Shown here one piece after another: positions 34,704 through 44,491 of a DNA stretch of 64,000 nt. The translations under genes were made by a program, and so were the position numbers. This stretch comes from CAWIHA01 sp963835855. Its GTDB lineage: Bacteria > Acidobacteriota > Terriglobia > Bryobacterales > Bryobacteraceae. Location of the stretch: contig CAWIHA010000025.1 in assembly GCA_963835855.1 (NCBI GenBank), positions 62,001 through 126,000 on the forward strand. Reading direction: 5' to 3'. Each line of letters starts with the position of its first letter. Position 1 is the stretch's first letter. The notes beneath the pieces were generated by a model that worked only from the letters and a program-made list of their open reading frames with translations, did not search any database and was not told the origin of the DNA.

Positions 34704-36385
34704 AGCTGCTGGTCCTCTCGGCGGCGGTGGCGCTGGTGGTGGGCGCGATCGTATCTGCCGTGCCCGCCGATGCGCCTTCCGCCGTTGGGCCGGTGCGATT
34801 CACGGACGTGACCGCTGCGGCTGGAATCCACTTCCTGCACAACAGCGGCCGGGCGGGGAAGAAGTGGCTGCCGGAGACGATGGGTTCGGGCTGCGCGTTC
34901 TTCGATGCCGACGGCGACGGCTGGTCCGACATTCTCCTCATCAACGGCAAGGATTGGACGCCGCGCGGCCGCCATTCCACCGCCGCGCTCTACCGGAACA
35001 ATCACGACGGCACGTTCACGGATATCACCAAGGGCAGCGGCCTCGATATCGAGATCTACGGCATGGGCGTGGCCATCGCCGATTACGATAACGACGGCCG
35101 CGAGGACGTCTACATCACCGCGCTGGGTGGCGACCACCTGTTCCACAACGAAGGCGGCGGCAAGTTCCGCGACGTGACCCGCGAGGCCGGCATCGACAAC
35201 GCCGCGTTCAGCACGAGCGCCGCGTGGCTGGATTACGACCGCGATGGCGAGGTGGACCTCTTCGTCGCGAACTACGTCGCGTGGTCGCCGAAAATGGACC
35301 TGTGGTGCTCGCTCGACGGCGCGACGAAATCTTACTGCACGCCGGAATCTTATAAAGGCGCGCCGTCGAAGCTCTACCGCAATCTCGGGAACGGCAAGTT
35401 TGAGGACGTGACCAAAAAGGCGGGCTTGGCCGACTCGACCAGTAAATCGCTCGGCGTCACGGTCATCGATTACAACAACGACGGGTGGCCCGGCCTCTTC
35501 GTCGCCAATGACACCCAGCCGAATAAGCTCTATCGCAACAATCGCAACGGCACATTCACCGAAGAGGGTCTGCGCGCCGGCGTCGCGTTCGGCGAGGATG
35601 GCGTGGCGCGCGGCGCGATGGGGGCCGATTCGGCCGATTACGACCGTTCCGGGCGCGCGCACCTGCTGGTCGGCAATTTCTCGAACCAGATGCTCGGCCT
35701 CTATCACAACGAGGGCAACGGCCTGTTCGTCGATGAAGCGCCGCGCTCGGCCGTGGGCCGCTCGAGTCTGCTGTCGTTGACCTTCGGCGTCTTCTTCTTC
35801 GATTACGACCTCGACGGCTATCCGGACATCTTCGCCGCAAACGGACACATCGAGGAGGAGATCGGACGCGTGCAGCCGCGCATCCAGTTCCGCGAGCCGC
35901 CGCTGCTGTTCCATAATGCGGGCAACGGCCGCTTCGAGGACGTGTCTCGCTCGGCTGGACCGGATTTTGCGCGGCCGATTGTTGCACGCGGCGCGGCTTA
36001 CGCCGACTTCGATCACGACGGCGATCTCGACCTGCTGATCAGCACCAATGACGGGCCTGCCTACCTGCTGCGCAACGATGGCGGCAACCGCAACCACTGG
36101 CTGACGATGCGGCTGGTGGGGACGCGGTCGAACCGCGATGCGTTGGGCGCGGTGGTGCGCCTCGAAAGCGCTTCCGGGAAGCAATGGCAAACCGTGCACA
36201 GCGGCTCAAGCTACTGCTCCCAGAGCGACCTCGCGCTGACCTTCGGCCTGGGCCATGATCCGCAAGTTTCCGCGATCGAAATCGATTGGCCGAGCGGCGC
36301 GAAGGACCGCCTGACGAACATTGCCGCCAACCAGTTCCTCACCATCCAGGAGGGGAAGGGAATTACCGCGCGCAGCCCACGCTAG
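34700..36385 (+). CDS. Secreted FG-GAP/ASPIC-UnbV (CRTAC1-like) protein
   Basis: 561 residues. Signal peptide MKLLVLSAAVALVVGAIVSA. Seven or so FG-GAP/VCBS-type repeats carry calcium loops such as DADGDGWSD, DYDNDGRED, DYDRDGEVD, DYDLDGYPD and DHDGDLD, and form a beta-propeller. The C-terminal ASPIC/UnbV domain ends AIEIDWPSGAKDRLTNI. It begins inside the upstream cytochrome stop (ATGA), so the two are translationally coupled and probably work together. Such pairs recur in Acidobacteriota; the function is unproven. Confidence 0.88.
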   Translation: MKLLVLSAAVALVVGAIVSAVPADAPSAVGPVRFTDVTAAAGIHFLHNSGRAGKKWLPETMGSGCAFFDADGDGWSDILLINGKDWTPRGRHSTAALYRNNHDGTFTDITKGSGLDIEIYGMGVAIADYDNDGREDVYITALGGDHLFHNEGGGKFRDVTREAGIDNAAFSTSAAWLDYDRDGEVDLFVANYVAWSPKMDLWCSLDGATKSYCTPESYKGAPSKLYRNLGNGKFEDVTKKAGLADSTSKSLGVTVIDYNNDGWPGLFVANDTQPNKLYRNNRNGTFTEEGLRAGVAFGEDGVARGAMGADSADYDRSGRAHLLVGNFSNQMLGLYHNEGNGLFVDEAPRSAVGRSSLLSLTFGVFFFDYDLDGYPDIFAANGHIEEEIGRVQPRIQFREPPLLFHNAGNGRFEDVSRSAGPDFARPIVARGAAYADFDHDGDLDLLISTNDGPAYLLRNDGGNRNHWLTMRLVGTRSNRDALGAVVRLESASGKQWQTVHSGSSYCSQSDLALTFGLGHDPQVSAIEIDWPSGAKDRLTNIAANQFLTIQEGKGITARSPR

Positions 36386-36411
36386 CCTGCGCGGCAGCGC
36401 TCGCGGCGCGG

Positions 36412-36441
36412 TTGACACGCGCGCGCAGCCAATGTTGAAAT
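36412..36441 (+). promoter_or_regulatory. Candidate promoter before the RraA-like gene
   Basis: -35 TTGACA (36412-36417), 18-nt spacer, -10 TGAAAT (36436-36441). It lies 66-95 nt upstream of the ATG at 36507. Confidence 0.45.
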
Positions 36442-36506
36442 AAAAACATCAGAAGGATGCTGCGCAACAGCCCGCCTCGGCAGTTTTTCTTGCCCGCGGC
36501 ATAACC

Positions 36507-37226
36507 ATGCCAGCCAGCACAAGACTTTCGGCAGCCGATTTCGACCGCCTCCGAAAATTGGATACATGCACCGTCTCCAACGCCATTGAACGGCTCGGTG
36601 TGAGGCTTCGGGACGAGGGGTTTGCTTCCAGCGCCGTGCGGTGCCAGTTTCCACAGCTTGGCCCGATGCTCGGATACGCGGTAACGGCGCGGGCCCGGAG
36701 TTCGCAGCCCCCGATTAAAATCCGCTGGTACCACGAGCGCATGGATTGGTGGAACTACATTGCGGGGATGCCGGAGCCGCGGGTGATGGTCGTCCAGGAT
36801 ATCGATGAAACTCCGGGATTCGGGGCCTTGGTGGGAGCGGTTCACTCGGCCATCGCCCTGGCGCTGAACTGCGCCGGCCACGTCACCAATGGAGCGGTGC
36901 GCGACTTGAGCAAAGTGGAATCCATGGGCTTTCATCTTTTCGCCGGCGGCGTTGCGGTATCTCACGCCTACGCGCACATCGTGGATTTCGGCGGGCCTGT
37001 CGAGATCGCTGGTTTGAAAATTTCGCCGGGAGACTTGATCCAAGGCGACCGCCACGGTATCCAGACGATCCCGTTGCCGATCGCGCCGCAAATTCCGGAC
37101 CTCGCCCAGGCCGTACTGGACCAGGAGCGCGAGATTCTCGATTTTTGCGCTTCCCCGCAATTCTCTTTACAAGGCCTGTCGGAGATATTGGAGCGGCTTT
37201 CGAATGGCAGCGCCGCTCATGGATAG
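36507..37226 (+). CDS. RraA-family protein
   Basis: 239 residues. The fold shared by RraA (RNase E regulator) and 4-hydroxy-4-methyl-2-oxoglutarate/oxaloacetate aldolases is indicated by DTCTVSNAIERLG, the G-x3-G...NGAVRDLSKVESMGFHLFA core and GDLIQGDRHGI. The usual pyruvate/metal-site Arg-Asp pair is kept in GAVRD. Bacterial members outside gamma-proteobacteria are often lyases or aldolases rather than RNase regulators. Cytoplasmic. It lies 28 nt upstream of the exporter operon on the same strand, but no functional link is evident. Confidence 0.82.
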   Translation: MPASTRLSAADFDRLRKLDTCTVSNAIERLGVRLRDEGFASSAVRCQFPQLGPMLGYAVTARARSSQPPIKIRWYHERMDWWNYIAGMPEPRVMVVQDIDETPGFGALVGAVHSAIALALNCAGHVTNGAVRDLSKVESMGFHLFAGGVAVSHAYAHIVDFGGPVEIAGLKISPGDLIQGDRHGIQTIPLPIAPQIPDLAQAVLDQEREILDFCASPQFSLQGLSEILERLSNGSAAHG

Positions 37227-37254
37227 CCATCGCCGTGAACGCTTTTATAAATAG

Positions 37255-38508
37255 ATGAGAAACACTTCCAGAATTCAGGCCATGTGGCGTTGGACATTTC
37301 TCGCCGCCCTCGTTGCGGCGGGGGTGGGGGTCTTGGCGTCATGCGGCCGCACGGCGAAGGCTGTGGGAGACGATTCCAAGGACGCCGTTTCCGTCGGCGT
37401 CGTCAGGATCGCGCCCAAGCCGCTCGAGCGGCAGCTTACGGTCTCCTCCGAACTGGTTCCTTTCCAGGAGATCGACGTTTATGCCAAAGAATCCGGCTAC
37501 GTGCGTAAGCTCAACGTGGACTATGGAACGCGCGTCCAGGCCGGCCAGGTTATGGCGGTTCTCGAAATCCCCGAACTCCAGATGCAGTTGCAGCAGGACG
37601 ACGCGGTGATCAAGAACGCAAGCGACCAGGTTACGCACGCGCTCCACGAGCTGGGGCGGGTTGAGGCGCAGCACAAGGTGCTGCACCTTCAGTGCGACCG
37701 GCTGAGCGGCGTCGCAAAAGCAAATCCGGGGCTGGTAGCCCAGCAGGAAGTGGACGACGCTCAGGGCAAGGACTTGGCCGCGGAGGCTCAGGTGGAGGCG
37801 TCGAAATCCAGCCTGGAAGCGGCGCGGAGCCAGCTTCTGGCGGCGCAGGCCAAGCGGCAGCGCGACCAGGTGCTCTACGACTATTCCAAAATCACCGCGC
37901 CGTTTGCCGGCATCGTGACGCAACGATACGCGAACCTCGGCGCCCTGATGCAGGCGGGCACCAGCTCCAGCACGCAGGCTATGCCGCTCGTGCGCTTGTC
38001 GCAGGACGACCGTTTCCGGCTTGTGATTCCGGTGCCCGAGTCGTACGTCCGCTACATCCGGGTTGGCGACCCGGTCAGCGTGATGGTCCCCTCCTTAAGC
38101 CGGAGTTTCCCGGGCAAAGTGGCGCGATTCTCCATGGACGTCAAGGAAGACACCCGCACCATGCATACCGAGGTGGACGTCCCGAACCCGAACCGGACGC
38201 TGATGCCCGGCCTGTACGCCGAAGCGACGCTTATGTTGGAGAAAAAGGATCGCGCCCTGGCAGCGCCCTTGCAAGCGATCAATCACGAGGGCGGCCAGAC
38301 TACGGTGTACGTCGTCGATCATGACAATCGGATCGAAGATCGCAAGGTCACGCTGGGCCTCGAGACGGATAGCGACGTGGAAGTTGTGGCCGGGTTGAAG
38401 AACGGCGAGATGGTTGTAGTCAGCGACCGCTCCAGCTTGAAGCCAGGGCAAAGAGTGCAACCGCAGATGGTTGATCTGCTCCAGTACCAAGGGCGGAAAG
38501 ACGAGTAA
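37255..38508 (+). CDS. RND efflux periplasmic adaptor (HlyD/MFP family)
   Basis: 417 residues. Lipoprotein signal with lipobox LASC after FLAALVAAGVGV. The lipoyl/barrel-sandwich half VDYGTRVQAGQVMAVLEIPEL precedes a helical hairpin (residues ~115-205), the second lipoyl half FAGIVTQRYANLGALMQAG, then beta-barrel and membrane-proximal domains. It bridges the inner-membrane RND pump (next gene, 29 nt away) and the outer-membrane channel. An in-frame ATG at 37282 is an alternative start, because a TATAAA sequence (37245-37250) lies immediately before 37255. Confidence 0.93.
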   Translation: MRNTSRIQAMWRWTFLAALVAAGVGVLASCGRTAKAVGDDSKDAVSVGVVRIAPKPLERQLTVSSELVPFQEIDVYAKESGYVRKLNVDYGTRVQAGQVMAVLEIPELQMQLQQDDAVIKNASDQVTHALHELGRVEAQHKVLHLQCDRLSGVAKANPGLVAQQEVDDAQGKDLAAEAQVEASKSSLEAARSQLLAAQAKRQRDQVLYDYSKITAPFAGIVTQRYANLGALMQAGTSSSTQAMPLVRLSQDDRFRLVIPVPESYVRYIRVGDPVSVMVPSLSRSFPGKVARFSMDVKEDTRTMHTEVDVPNPNRTLMPGLYAEATLMLEKKDRALAAPLQAINHEGGQTTVYVVDHDNRIEDRKVTLGLETDSDVEVVAGLKNGEMVVVSDRSSLKPGQRVQPQMVDLLQYQGRKDE

Positions 38509-38537
38509 CCGCACGCTGCTGGCGGCAAGGAAGCCTT

Positions 38538-41500
38538 ATGTCGCGCTTTTCCATTCGGAACCCTCATTTTATCGTCGTCGTGTGCCTGGCATTGGTGGTG
38601 ATTGGCATCACCAGCCTCGCGCGGATGCCGGTCGATCTGTTTCCCACGATCAACCTGCCGGAAGTCGTGGTGGTGACGTTCTACTCCGGGATGCCGCCGG
38701 GAGATATTGAAACCGATATCACGGGCCGGCTGGAACGCTTCTTCACGCTGGCCAGCGGCATCGACCACATGGAATCCCGGTCGCTGCTGGGCGTCAGCAT
38801 CATCAAGGTTTTTTTCCAGCCGGGCACGAGCGCCGACGCCGACGTCACCGAGCTCTCCAATCTCGCCTTGGCGGACTTGAGGCGCCTCCCGCCGGGCACG
38901 CTTCCGCCCGTGGTGCTCAAATTCGATGCCTCCAGTCTTCCCGTGTGTCTCGTGACGCTAGAAGGGGAAGGACTAACGCAAACTCAGCTCCACGATATCG
39001 GGCAGTTCACCATCCGCAACCAGATCGCCGTGGTGCCGGGCGCCGAAATCCCGCCTCCGTTCGGCGGCAAGTACCGGCAGGTGATGGTCTATGTCGATCC
39101 TTACAAACTACTCTCGCGCCAATTGAGCGTGATGGACGTCGTCAATGCGATCAACAGGAACAACCTGATTCTGCCGGCGGGCAACGTCAAAATAGGTCCG
39201 TACGACTATTACGTTTACTCGAACAGCCTGGTGGACAAAGTCAAAGAGCTGAACACCATTCCAATCAAGACCGTCGGCCAAAGCTGGGTCTCGGTCGGCA
39301 ACGTCGGCGAGGCCAAGGATGCCAACCAGATCCAGTACAACATCGTCCGGGTCAATGGCCAGCGCTCCGCCTACCTGCCGATCATGAAACAGGGCGGAGA
39401 CACCAACACCATCGCGGTCGTGAACGGCATCCGCAACATGATTGGCCGCCTCTTTGATATTCCAAAGGAACTCGCCGTCAAGATCGTCTTTGATCAATCG
39501 GCGTTCGTTAAGGAGGCCATCAAGACGCTGCTGCACGAGGGCTTGATCGGCCTGGCGCTGACCAGCCTGATGATTCTGATTTTTCTCGGCAGCATGCGCG
39601 CCACCACCGCGGTTTTCCTCTCTATCCCGCTTTCCGCATTAACCACGTTCGTCATGCTGAACTTGATGGGGAGCACGATCAATACCATGATCCTCGGCGG
39701 CTTGGCGCTGGCGTTCTCGCGCATCATTGACAACTCCGTCATTTCACTCGAAAACATCTACCGTCACCTGGAACTAGGCTCCTCCCCGGAGAGGGCCGCG
39801 GAAGCCGGTGGGGCCGAGGTCAGCCTCGCGGTCCTGGCCGCGACGCTTACCACGATTGTCGTTTTCTTCCCGGTAACCTTCCTATATGGCGTCAGCAAGT
39901 TTCTGTTTTCGGCCTTGGCGCTGGCGGTAGCCATCTCGCTGTTCGCGTCGTACTTCGTCGCGATGACCGTCATCCCGCTGTTCTGCGCCAAATTCCTCCA
40001 CGGTGCGCACGGCTCCGAAGCGGAAGCCGGGCGCCCCTCGCTGCCGCGGCGCTTCAACTTGTGGTTCAACCGCGTTTTCGGGCGCTGTCTCGATTTTTAC
40101 GAGCGCACGGTGCGCCGCGCGCTGGTGCGCCCCGGCCTTACGGTCGCGGTGCTGGCTCTGGCGTTCGTCCTCAGCCTCGGCCTCTATCCTCTACTTGGCT
40201 TGGCTTTCTTTCCGCGGACCGACGCGGGCCAGTTCACCATCAACTTGAAAGTCCCCACCGGCACGCGCATCGAAGTCACCGAACAGTACGTAGCAAGGGT
40301 CGAGGATCTGATCCGGCGCACCGTCGATCCGGCCGATTTCAATATGATCGTCTCCAACATTGGCATCGTCCCGGGTTTCTCGGCTCTTTACACAACCAAC
40401 GCCGGATCCTACACGGCCACAATCCAGGTTGCGCTCAAAGAGGGACACAAGACGGGCAGCTTCGAGTACATGGACCGCATCCGCCGGAAACTCGCCAGCC
40501 GCTATCCCGACGTGCGCGCGTTCCTGACCAGCGGCTCGATGGCGGACGCCATTCTCAATACAGGCATGCCGGCTCCCATCGACGTGCAGGTTTCGTCGAG
40601 CAGCTTGCAGCGCGCCTACGCAATCGCCCAGGACCTCGGCAGCCGGATCCGCTCACTGCCCGGAGTCGGCCAGGTCTATATTCCCCAGGACATAAATTAT
40701 CCGGCACTCCGGTTCGACGTGGATCGCGTGCATGCGGCCGAACTCGGGCTGAGCCCGAAGGAAGTCGTGGATAACGTTATCACCGCGCTGAACTCCAATA
40801 CGATGATTGCGCCCAACTACTGGGTCGACCATAAGACCGGCAACGATTACTTCCTGACGGTCCAGTATTACGAGCACGGCCGGCCGGCGATTCACAATAC
40901 GGTCGATTTGAAGAACATTCCGCTGCGCGCGCCGAACCTCGCCACGCCCACGACGCTCGATGCTGTGGTAAAGCTGGAGAACGTCCAGACGCCCACCGAA
41001 GTGGATCACTACCAGATCCAGCGGGTCGCGGACGTGTATGTCACTCCTTCTGGAGAGGCCCTTGGCAAGGTGGCCGATCGTATCGATAGCGTCATCGCCG
41101 GCTTGAACCTGCCCTCGGATGCACGCGTCGATCTCCGTGGCATGGTGCAGGGGATGCGCGCATCGTTCCGGAGCTTCGCCATCGGCCTGTCGCTCGCGGC
41201 CATCCTGCTGTATTTGATCCTTGTGGCCCAGTTCCGCTCGTTCAAGGATCCTTTCCTAATCATGCTGGCGATTCCCATGGGCTTTATCGGCGTGCTGATC
41301 GTGCTCCTTCTGACGCACACGACTCTGAACGTGATGTCTCTGATGGGCGTGCTCATGCTGGTCGGCATCGCAGCTTCGAACAGCATCCTGATTGTGGAGT
41401 TTGCTCACCGGCTGGAAGAGCAAAGCTACTCGATTTTCGATGCGGTGATTACGTCGTGCCGGGTGCGGTTGCGCCCGATTCTGATGACCTCGCTCGCGAC

Positions 41501-41669
41501 CATCATCGGCTTGTTGCCCATGGCGTTGAAGCTCGGCACCGGCAGCGAGCAGTACGCCCCGCTGGCGCGCGCGGTCATCGGCGGCCTCACCGCCTCGGTC
41601 ATTCTGACCGTGTACATGGTTCCCGCCGCGTACTTGCTCGTCCACGGAGGGAGCCAGCGCAATGCTTAA
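38538..41669 (+). CDS. RND efflux transporter permease (AcrB-like)
   Basis: 1043 residues, about twelve membrane helices and two large periplasmic loops, normal HAE1/AcrB size. It pumps a substrate from the periplasm or membrane to the TolC-type channel. The helix-4 proton relay is changed: AcrB Asp407-Asp408 corresponds to Asp398-Asn399 (IIDNSVISLENI). The helix-10 lysine (AcrB Lys940) is Ser947 (GIAASNSILIVEF). Energy coupling may therefore differ from AcrB. Good RBS (AAGGAAG) before ATG. Middle gene of the adaptor-pump-channel operon. Confidence 0.94.
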   Translation: MSRFSIRNPHFIVVVCLALVVIGITSLARMPVDLFPTINLPEVVVVTFYSGMPPGDIETDITGRLERFFTLASGIDHMESRSLLGVSIIKVFFQPGTSADADVTELSNLALADLRRLPPGTLPPVVLKFDASSLPVCLVTLEGEGLTQTQLHDIGQFTIRNQIAVVPGAEIPPPFGGKYRQVMVYVDPYKLLSRQLSVMDVVNAINRNNLILPAGNVKIGPYDYYVYSNSLVDKVKELNTIPIKTVGQSWVSVGNVGEAKDANQIQYNIVRVNGQRSAYLPIMKQGGDTNTIAVVNGIRNMIGRLFDIPKELAVKIVFDQSAFVKEAIKTLLHEGLIGLALTSLMILIFLGSMRATTAVFLSIPLSALTTFVMLNLMGSTINTMILGGLALAFSRIIDNSVISLENIYRHLELGSSPERAAEAGGAEVSLAVLAATLTTIVVFFPVTFLYGVSKFLFSALALAVAISLFASYFVAMTVIPLFCAKFLHGAHGSEAEAGRPSLPRRFNLWFNRVFGRCLDFYERTVRRALVRPGLTVAVLALAFVLSLGLYPLLGLAFFPRTDAGQFTINLKVPTGTRIEVTEQYVARVEDLIRRTVDPADFNMIVSNIGIVPGFSALYTTNAGSYTATIQVALKEGHKTGSFEYMDRIRRKLASRYPDVRAFLTSGSMADAILNTGMPAPIDVQVSSSSLQRAYAIAQDLGSRIRSLPGVGQVYIPQDINYPALRFDVDRVHAAELGLSPKEVVDNVITALNSNTMIAPNYWVDHKTGNDYFLTVQYYEHGRPAIHNTVDLKNIPLRAPNLATPTTLDAVVKLENVQTPTEVDHYQIQRVADVYVTPSGEALGKVADRIDSVIAGLNLPSDARVDLRGMVQGMRASFRSFAIGLSLAAILLYLILVAQFRSFKDPFLIMLAIPMGFIGVLIVLLLTHTTLNVMSLMGVLMLVGIAASNSILIVEFAHRLEEQSYSIFDAVITSCRVRLRPILMTSLATIIGLLPMALKLGTGSEQYAPLARAVIGGLTASVILTVYMVPAAYLLVHGGSQRNA

Positions 41670-41720
41670 TCGTTGAGGCGCCTGCAATACCGGCGCGCAA
41701 CTTCTTTGGAGCCGCTCAAA

Positions 41721-43022
41721 ATGAATAGAACCGCTGTATTCCTGATTTTCGCCGCAATGGCGGCGATTCCGGCCGCGCTCGCGCAAACCCAGCCGCCGGT
41801 GCTGACCCTCAAGGCCGCGCAGGATCTGGCGCTCAAGAATCATCCCCAGGTCCTGGCCGCACAGAATGCGGTTGGCGTGGCGGACGAGCAGGTAACCGAA
41901 ACCCGCTCGGCATACTACCCGGCCTTGAGCGCCGATCTTACGGGCTCGCAGGGCAACGTCGATTCGCGCATCGGCGCCGGCGCCTTGACGGCTTCCCGTC
42001 TGTTCAACCGGTTCGGCCAAGGCATCGTATTTTCGCAACTCGTAACCGACACGGGCCGCACTCCAAACCTCGTTGCTAGTTCCCGGTTTCAGGCGCAGGC
42101 TAGTGGAAAGGATTACGAGGCGACCCGCTTTGACGTCCTGCTTCAGGTGGACCGCGCGTATTTCGACGTATTGCATGCGCAGGCGGTCGTCAAAGTCGCC
42201 GAACAGACGGTCGCTGCGCGCCAACTGCTGCTCGATCAGGTAAGCGCTCTCGCGAAGAACCAACTGAAATCCCAACTCGATGTGAGTTTCGCCGCGGTCA
42301 ACGTTTCCGAGGCGAAACTGCTTCTCCTCCGGGCCCAGGATAGCGTGCAAAGCGCTCTGGCCGAACTGGCCCGCGCGCTCGGCTCCGATCAGCCCGTGAA
42401 TTACCAGCTTGTCGATGAGCCGCTCCCCCCGAGCCCTTCGGCCAACATGGCGGAGTTCGTCGCGGAGGCTCTAAAGAACCGTCCCGAGCTGGCGAGCCTG
42501 CGCTATTCCCGCGAAGCTGCTTACAAATTCTTCGCCGCTGAGAAGGACCTTCCGCGTCCGGTCGTGAGTCTGGTGGGCGTTGCTGGCTTTCTCCCGTTCA
42601 TCAATCAAGTAACAAGCACTCGCATTCCAGACGAGTACGAGGGCGTGGCCGTCAACGTGGAAATCCCGATTTTCAACGGCCATCTGTTTTCGGCGCGCCG
42701 CGAGGCGGCCCGCTATCAAGCCTCCGCGGCTGAACAGAAGCTTCGCGATGAGCAGGAGCGGATTATCCGCGATTTGAACGTGGCCTGGGCCAGCGCGATG
42801 ACATCCTACCAGCGCATCGATGTCACCGCGCAGTTCCTGCGCCAGGCCGCTCTCGCTCTCGATCTTGCGCAGGGTCGCTACAACCTCGGTTTGGCCTCGA
42901 TCGTCGAACTGACCCAGGCACAGTTGAATCTTACCCAGGCCGAAATCGAGAACCTCAGCGCCAAGTACGATTACCAGACCCAGTATTCCGTGTTGCAGTA
43001 CAACCTGGGCGCTCTCCGGTAA
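41721..43022 (+). CDS. TolC-family outer membrane efflux protein
   Basis: 433 residues from ATG 41721 (the frame opens earlier, but the signal peptide begins here). Signal MNRTAVFLIFAAMAAIPAALAQ. Two homologous halves follow with long helices typical of OEP/TolC (LKAAQDLALKNHPQVLAAQNAV; NLGLASIVELTQAQLNLTQAEIENL). It forms the trimeric outer-membrane channel of the exporter encoded by the two upstream genes. Confidence 0.92.
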   Translation: MNRTAVFLIFAAMAAIPAALAQTQPPVLTLKAAQDLALKNHPQVLAAQNAVGVADEQVTETRSAYYPALSADLTGSQGNVDSRIGAGALTASRLFNRFGQGIVFSQLVTDTGRTPNLVASSRFQAQASGKDYEATRFDVLLQVDRAYFDVLHAQAVVKVAEQTVAARQLLLDQVSALAKNQLKSQLDVSFAAVNVSEAKLLLLRAQDSVQSALAELARALGSDQPVNYQLVDEPLPPSPSANMAEFVAEALKNRPELASLRYSREAAYKFFAAEKDLPRPVVSLVGVAGFLPFINQVTSTRIPDEYEGVAVNVEIPIFNGHLFSARREAARYQASAAEQKLRDEQERIIRDLNVAWASAMTSYQRIDVTAQFLRQAALALDLAQGRYNLGLASIVELTQAQLNLTQAEIENLSAKYDYQTQYSVLQYNLGALR

Positions 43023-43089
43023 GCTCCGGACTTGCCGCGGCTAGCGGGCGAGGTAGCGATCCCTGGGCAATGGAATCACCGCAGCTTGG

Positions 43090-44259
43090 TCACTCGGATT
43101 CCTCCCAGCTACCGGAACTGAAACGGCGAAGTTCAGCCAACCGTTCCCGATAGCTTTTCTGCATAGCTTTCCTGTAAGCCAGAAGCGGGATGCCTGACGC
43201 GGCTGCTCTCCTTCTGAGGCTCTCCTCAGCCAGTTCGACTCCCACCAACATCCGGCTTCCTGCACGGCGCAGAAAGATGGGATCGTATTCGAACCCGAAT
43301 TCCGATAAAGCCGGCAGCGGCCGCGCATAGTTGTTCGGCAATCCCAACTGCTCGAATGGAAAACTTGAGGCCCAGTCCGTGTGATAGCCCACTCGCATGT
43401 TCGATGGATTCACCGAGACCTGGGCATGTGTGACGCAGTTGGTCGCGGGAATTCCGTACCGGCTCCGGAGCATTTCGGTCAATATGGCCGCCGCGCGTAC
43501 CTGAGCCGGACTGATGGACGGTTCCATCTGCCCTGGCTCCGTTTGGGCCTCAAACGAGACCCCGAGAAAACTCTCATTCAGGTTCACGTAAAGCCACTGC
43601 TCATCGGACCACACCGAGTATCCGGCATGGTTTGCCGCGTCACTCTCGATTACCACACGATACACACGTCCGAAACGATCGATGAGGAAATTGTAGGCGC
43701 GCCTGCGCCGCACGTAATCGAGCAGCGATTCTCCGATCCGCTTGAGAACGGCGTTCTGCTGCGCCTCAAACGGCGCTTGCCGGCTCTCCGTGGTATGGAA
43801 GAGGATGCCGGCGGGCTCGGAACGCCGTACTCCGCCGCTCCCCCTGGGGCCGTTTCGAAGAAACGCCAGATACGCTCGCGGGTGGTTGGAGACGGCAAAA
43901 CGGGTGTCGATGCGGAGCCCGTTGCTGTAAATCTCGGAATCCCGGGTCTTTTCCACCTGCCAGACGTTTGGACGCCCTCGGGGCGGCACTGCGTGAACCT
44001 CAACTCGCGGGACCGGGGCGGCGGTGCGTTCAATCCGGGCCACGGTCCCCCGTGGGAAGAAGGAGATGAGTATCGCCAGGAAGGGCAATGGCAGTAAGAG
44101 GAGGCGTACGAGGGCGTGCCACGCCTGGAGGTCCGGCGAGCCGGGCGGCGGAGCGACCGATTGCAGAAATCTCAACCGCACGACCGGATCGTTGATCTGT
44201 CTCGCAAACCGGTCAATCCACGGTTTGGAACAGTTCTGCATCGGCTGTTGGCTGCCCAT
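43090..44259 (-). CDS. Membrane-anchored N-acetylmuramoyl-L-alanine amidase (Amidase_2/PGRP fold)
   Basis: 389 residues from ATG 44259 (the open frame extends to 44523 but overlaps the divergent gene and is not protein-like). A cytoplasmic N-terminus of about 50 residues precedes one membrane helix (LVRLLLLPLPFLAILISFF), and the catalytic part lies outside. The Amidase_2 core shows GILFHTTESRQ (Zn His), YNFLIDRFGRVYRVV, ANHAGYS and a second His region (THAQVSVNPSNMRVGYHTDW). It should cleave the amide between MurNAc and L-Ala. It is divergent from the coiled-coil/actin-like operon across a 232-nt shared promoter region. The C-terminal 90 residues are basic and helical. Confidence 0.8.
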   Translation of the reverse strand: MGSQQPMQNCSKPWIDRFARQINDPVVRLRFLQSVAPPPGSPDLQAWHALVRLLLLPLPFLAILISFFPRGTVARIERTAAPVPRVEVHAVPPRGRPNVWQVEKTRDSEIYSNGLRIDTRFAVSNHPRAYLAFLRNGPRGSGGVRRSEPAGILFHTTESRQAPFEAQQNAVLKRIGESLLDYVRRRRAYNFLIDRFGRVYRVVIESDAANHAGYSVWSDEQWLYVNLNESFLGVSFEAQTEPGQMEPSISPAQVRAAAILTEMLRSRYGIPATNCVTHAQVSVNPSNMRVGYHTDWASSFPFEQLGLPNNYARPLPALSEFGFEYDPIFLRRAGSRMLVGVELAEESLRRRAAASGIPLLAYRKAMQKSYRERLAELRRFSSGSWEESE

Positions 44260-44491
44260 AGCTGTACCAGATATCGGCGGATGTCGCAGAGGCCTTAGAG
44301 GACCACTAAGTCTTTCTGGTGCCCTAAAGGGTTTTGGACAATCTTCCGAACAGGAAGACTGTGAGAGGAATTCGAGCATGCACGTACTACCCAGGTGATA
44401 CTCGATGCGGCCAACAGGAACTGGCATCCCAGGGCTTTGCCGCGGGTCCCCGTTCTTTTGTAGCAGCAGTGGTGCAATTTGGGAGGTATAA

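Noticed and set aside
34520..36199. 559-codon minus-strand open frame
   Set aside because: Antisense of the FG-GAP/ASPIC gene; the Asp-rich calcium loops of the plus strand are the real signal.
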